Source: Myrica gale
Lineage: Eukaryota > Streptophyta > Magnoliopsida > Fagales > Myricaceae
NCBI GenBank assembly: GCA_963930655.1
Contig: OZ005620.1
Location: 4,541,001 to 4,605,000, forward strand
Direction: 5' to 3'
DNA: 64,000 bases
This document shows, piece after piece, positions 60,808 through 64,000 of the stretch. The stretch's first letter is position 1. Each line of letters begins with the position of its first letter. The notes beneath the pieces were generated by a model. That model was not told the DNA's origin. It saw only the letters and a list, made by a program, of their open reading frames with translations, and did no database searches. The position numbers were made by a program, and so were the translations under genes.

Positions 60808-62529
60808 TCAAGATTTGATAGTTCTTCCTGAGGATCTGTTATCCTGAAGAGATATAACAGTTTCAAAAGCACCAACCAAAGCCTTAACCTTACTCTTCCT
60901 GGTCACAACGAGCATACTTGCAGTCTCTTCAATCACATTATTATACAGACTCCCAGCATCTTTCTTTCCTTCCACAAATTGATGTCTGAGAACAACTTTC
61001 TGGGATTTGGTTTCAGTACCATTCTCAATCTCATCAATTTCCTTACTCCCGGAGCTTCTCCTGCTTGTACCTCTCACACTACACTGTCTCTGAAAATCTA
61101 CCCCAGATTTGAGTGTAGTGTCTCTTACCTGACCTTTAATTTGTTTCCTCCAAATGCTACTCTTTCTCGTATCGTCTTTAGTATTCTGGGTCTCGCCAAG
61201 CAATCTTACTCCCCTAAATTTGAGTCTCCTGGGAGTGCTGTTTTCTGACCGAAGTTCAACCATCTTTCCTCTAAAGAATTTCACCTTTTGAGCTGGGGAG
61301 ACTTTATTTCCTGAGCTAACTCTTCCACCCCCCTTGGGCCCACTCTTGTATTTCACCTTTGCATTTGCTACTTGGTCCTCACTCCCACTAATATTGGCTC
61401 CATGTTCTTTGCTGTTGGAAGGCTCAGCTGGAAACAAGGACGTTGATGATAATGACAACAAAGAAAAGGAAGATCTAGCACTGTGAGTTCCAAATCGTTT
61501 AATCCTCAAACTTTGGCTCCCAAAGGACACAGAAGAGGATGGAGGTGAACTGTTGACATTTACCCCAGTGCCATTGCTTCTCAAATTATTCTTCTCAGAA
61601 GATGGAGGCAACCGAGAGCTACGGATACCTTTTGGAGCATGCTTCGGGATTTTGTCTTCAGGGGATGGAGACAAGTTAGTGATATGAACATGATTTTGAG
61701 AGGGTTCTATAATTCTCTTCACAGTGCTCTCTTCAATGATGTACAGAGTCTTCTCGGGAACATCCTCAATGCTGAGTTGCTTGCCTTTGACTTTTATTGC
61801 ATCTTTACCATTGTTAGTGTTCACGCTGGAAACTCTCTTGACAGAATGTTTGGGAAACGAGTAAACAGCAGGTAGAACCCTTGCCTTTTTCTCAACTATT
61901 TTGGAGGTGCTCCACTCCTTTCTTGTGATTATGGGTTTTCTGCTTTTTCTTGAGCTGTCCATACATCGTGGTGATTCCCTGCCTTCTCTGATTTCATTGT
62001 TTCTTTGAATATTACTTCCCTCTGCTGGGAGAGAAAACGTCTTTGATTGCCTAAGCTTCAGATTTTGATCACTGTCATTGTCCACAGAGATATCTATTTC
62101 CTTGGTGGGTGATGAAACCTTTTCTAAAGCAGCAGTTTCTTCTTCTGTTGATGATGAAACTTCTACTGTAGTGACAAGAGGATCACTGGGTTTCTGGATC
62201 TTGGAATCTGAACGATGCTTAGGACTGATTGCCAGTCTCTTCTTCCTCTCAGCCGAAGTAATATCCTGATCAATAACCTGAACTTCACCTTCCTTTGCTG
62301 TAACCATCTTTAGAAATGAACCTCTTGCCTTTGCTTCAAAAACATGTTTGGTTCCATACTTGCACATATCATGGCAGGAACTTGGTGAAGCTCTGAGATA
62401 CCGGGAAAGAATCTTTACTCCCCTGTATGGCGTATCTGACTTCCCAGTAGCACCTATCCCCAATTCATAGCCTTGTGCATCATCAGTTTTTTCAGGGCTC
62501 ACTCGAGTCTCAATTCTATCCTCAGCCAT
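60808..62529 (-). CDS. Plant calmodulin-binding-domain protein
   Basis: Single-exon frame of 573 residues starting MAEDRIETRVSPEK. The middle is Ser/Lys-rich and probably disordered, with many short basic patches. The C-terminal part, about residues 395-560, carries the plant CaM-binding-type domain: GPKGGGRVSSGNKVSPAQK, then KFRGVRLLGE, and near the end SQKVVLRHQFVEGKKDAG and LYNNVIEETASMLVVTRKSK followed by VKALVGAFETVISLQ. The last amphipathic basic helix is the likely calmodulin contact. Family members link Ca2+ signals to defence and development; the function of this member is not known. The start fits the usual family N-terminus. A G-C-richer coding bias than the flanks supports it. Confidence 0.9.
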   Translation of the reverse strand: MAEDRIETRVSPEKTDDAQGYELGIGATGKSDTPYRGVKILSRYLRASPSSCHDMCKYGTKHVFEAKARGSFLKMVTAKEGEVQVIDQDITSAERKKRLAISPKHRSDSKIQKPSDPLVTTVEVSSSTEEETAALEKVSSPTKEIDISVDNDSDQNLKLRQSKTFSLPAEGSNIQRNNEIREGRESPRCMDSSRKSRKPIITRKEWSTSKIVEKKARVLPAVYSFPKHSVKRVSSVNTNNGKDAIKVKGKQLSIEDVPEKTLYIIEESTVKRIIEPSQNHVHITNLSPSPEDKIPKHAPKGIRSSRLPPSSEKNNLRSNGTGVNVNSSPPSSSVSFGSQSLRIKRFGTHSARSSFSLLSLSSTSLFPAEPSNSKEHGANISGSEDQVANAKVKYKSGPKGGGRVSSGNKVSPAQKVKFFRGKMVELRSENSTPRRLKFRGVRLLGETQNTKDDTRKSSIWRKQIKGQVRDTTLKSGVDFQRQCSVRGTSRRSSGSKEIDEIENGTETKSQKVVLRHQFVEGKKDAGSLYNNVIEETASMLVVTRKSKVKALVGAFETVISLQDNRSSGRTIKS

Positions 62530-64000
62530 TATTGCTTAATTAAGTGGCAAAATCACAACCCTGCAGCACATGAGACATTCTTTAGCAGAAGAAACATGGG
62601 GGGAAGGAAAGAAAGAACAAAGGCAGTAAACAGTTTTTCAAACTAAAATTAATTTTTGCCTCTTATTTGTCATAAACAATTAAAGCAAGGTGCTCACCAG
62701 GAATCTTATGAAAAATAGTGATTATCTGCATGGTGATTGAAGTATTGATCCAATCGATACACCACTTATAATGACCAAGCCACTATGCTTTCAAAATGAA
62801 CCTATTCAACTCCCGGCATTCCTTTAAACAGAGGGCTAAATTAGCATCGTTAGAGTTTTATTCTTGGAACACTTTACCCCTTATCGTTCTTCTGGATACA
62901 TGTAAAGACTTCATATTACTGCAATTGCACAACATCAATGCTAATTATTTACAATCAAAGCTCAAAAGTTCTGTTCAAAAATGAATCCTAAATCATCTAT
63001 GAAAAGAGCTCTGTGTGAAGGCTCCTGATTTGAAGATATCAATACAATCAGACACTTCTTAAACCCACAAGGACTTTGTATGATAATGGAGAAAAGTACA
63101 AAACTAGATTTATTGTAACGTATTCCATGATTGATCTGCCACAAGGAGCAATTTCTATAATCAAGAGCTAGTGCACGACCTGGGGAGTTTTGTGAAAAGG
63201 ACCATCCATACCGGGACAAAAGGATGAGAATAACTACTCTTCAGTATGCATATCTGCTTCCATCCAAACTTTGCTTCCTAAGACAGATATTTTCAGAACA
63301 AAAAAGAAGAAAAATCTTTCAGCACTGATAAGAATGGATTTTAAAGGAAACGGAGAGAGAAATAATAACCGATCCTTCTCATCTATCTAACGGATATATT
63401 ATCTTCTAATTTGCTAGAATCAATGAAGCAGTTTGCAAAGGTTTTCTGGTGATAGAACCCAGAAAATTAGAAAAATCAATATGTTTGTTTCATTCAACAT
63501 CAATTGGACTAATTAATCATCTCGTGATCATATCTAATTACTTGCATAAACACAGCTCATAACTTAAAGTTTGACACTGTCATATCCCGAAAGTTTTGCA
63601 TATATAATTTTCAAGGCCAATACAATGATTTTGTTTTTCATCCATCTAATTCTTACATACTCGACACGTTGTCTTAATTTCTGCTGCCGCACATGCCAGC
63701 TCCGGAAAGATAAACAGCAACCCCGTTAGAGAACACAACCAACCAATCACAATGGCCACCCCTTCAACAATACTGGAGAAATATATCACGCAATTAACCT
63801 CTCCCAATGACCTTAAAGAATAACACCGTCGAATCCTTGGTATCTCATCGAAAATAAGATTAAAAGTAAAAGAAAGCAAAACCATTTCTCATTTCCATAT
63901 ACAAAATCCCGTTTTCTCAGCAACTGAAACAAGTACTACTAAATTACCCAAAAGAAAACGAGTACTACTAAGGCACTGGATAAAGATCATACCTTTGTTG
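62530..64000. other. Upstream of the CaM-binding protein gene; no other gene seen
   Basis: A splice acceptor-like TGCAG on the minus strand just above the start (about 62560-62565) suggests a 5' UTR intron. The remaining open frames, including 63646-63885 on the minus strand, have no domain and are not called. Confidence 0.4.

Noticed and set aside
1-64000. CRISPR arrays, bacterial-type operons or viral genomes
   Set aside because: No regularly spaced repeats with unique spacers, no closely packed co-oriented frames, and no viral protein recognised; the DNA is eukaryotic with introns.

Overview
The window is plant nuclear DNA. Genes are spread out, introns follow the GT-AG rule, base composition is AT-rich, and the protein families are plant ones (ZAT-type zinc fingers, a PIF-type bHLH with a phytochrome-binding motif, SNAP33-type SNARE, plant heparanase-like GH79). 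The many small transposons suggest a eudicot with a medium to large genome, possibly woody. I cannot name the species.

Layout: 2.3-4.0 kb (+) is an intronless C2H2 repressor with four fingers and an EAR motif. 7.2-10.7 kb (+) is a three-exon gene with four U1/matrin-type zinc fingers. 11-14.4 kb is transposon-rich: a GC-rich element with terminal inverted repeats (TIRs) and several MITEs, one nested in another. 15.0-18.8 kb (+) is a decayed coiled-coil gene. 20.8-22.8 kb is a partial duplicate of the 3' half of a SNAP33-like gene; the complete gene is at 27.0-30.6 kb (+). 32.5 kb (-) is an ISD11/LYRM4-like gene. 33.9-36.8 kb (-) is an intact nine-exon GH79 heparanase-like gene, followed at 38.8-43.2 kb (-) by a tandem copy with coding lesions. 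45.6-52.6 kb (-) holds scattered exons of a dead SNF2 helicase of the ZRANB3/SMARCAL1 type, broken up by a LINE and by rearranged repeats, with a Copia-type LTR next to its 5' side. 54.4-57.6 kb (+) is a six-exon UNE10/PIF8-like bHLH gene with a TRIM retroelement in an intron. 58.8-60.1 kb is a hAT-like element with perfect 8-bp target duplications. 60.8-62.5 kb (-) encodes a calmodulin-binding-domain protein.

The genes do not form a pathway; they are independent neighbours, as usual in plants. The most informative content is the record of duplication and transposition: SNAP33 3' duplication, GH79 tandem copies sharing a GC-AG intron, exon duplication in the zinc-finger gene, and elements whose insertion footprints can be read base by base. 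I found no evidence of a new multi-gene system. Exon borders were set by hand from splice consensus, reading-frame phase and family resemblance recalled from knowledge; no database was searched.
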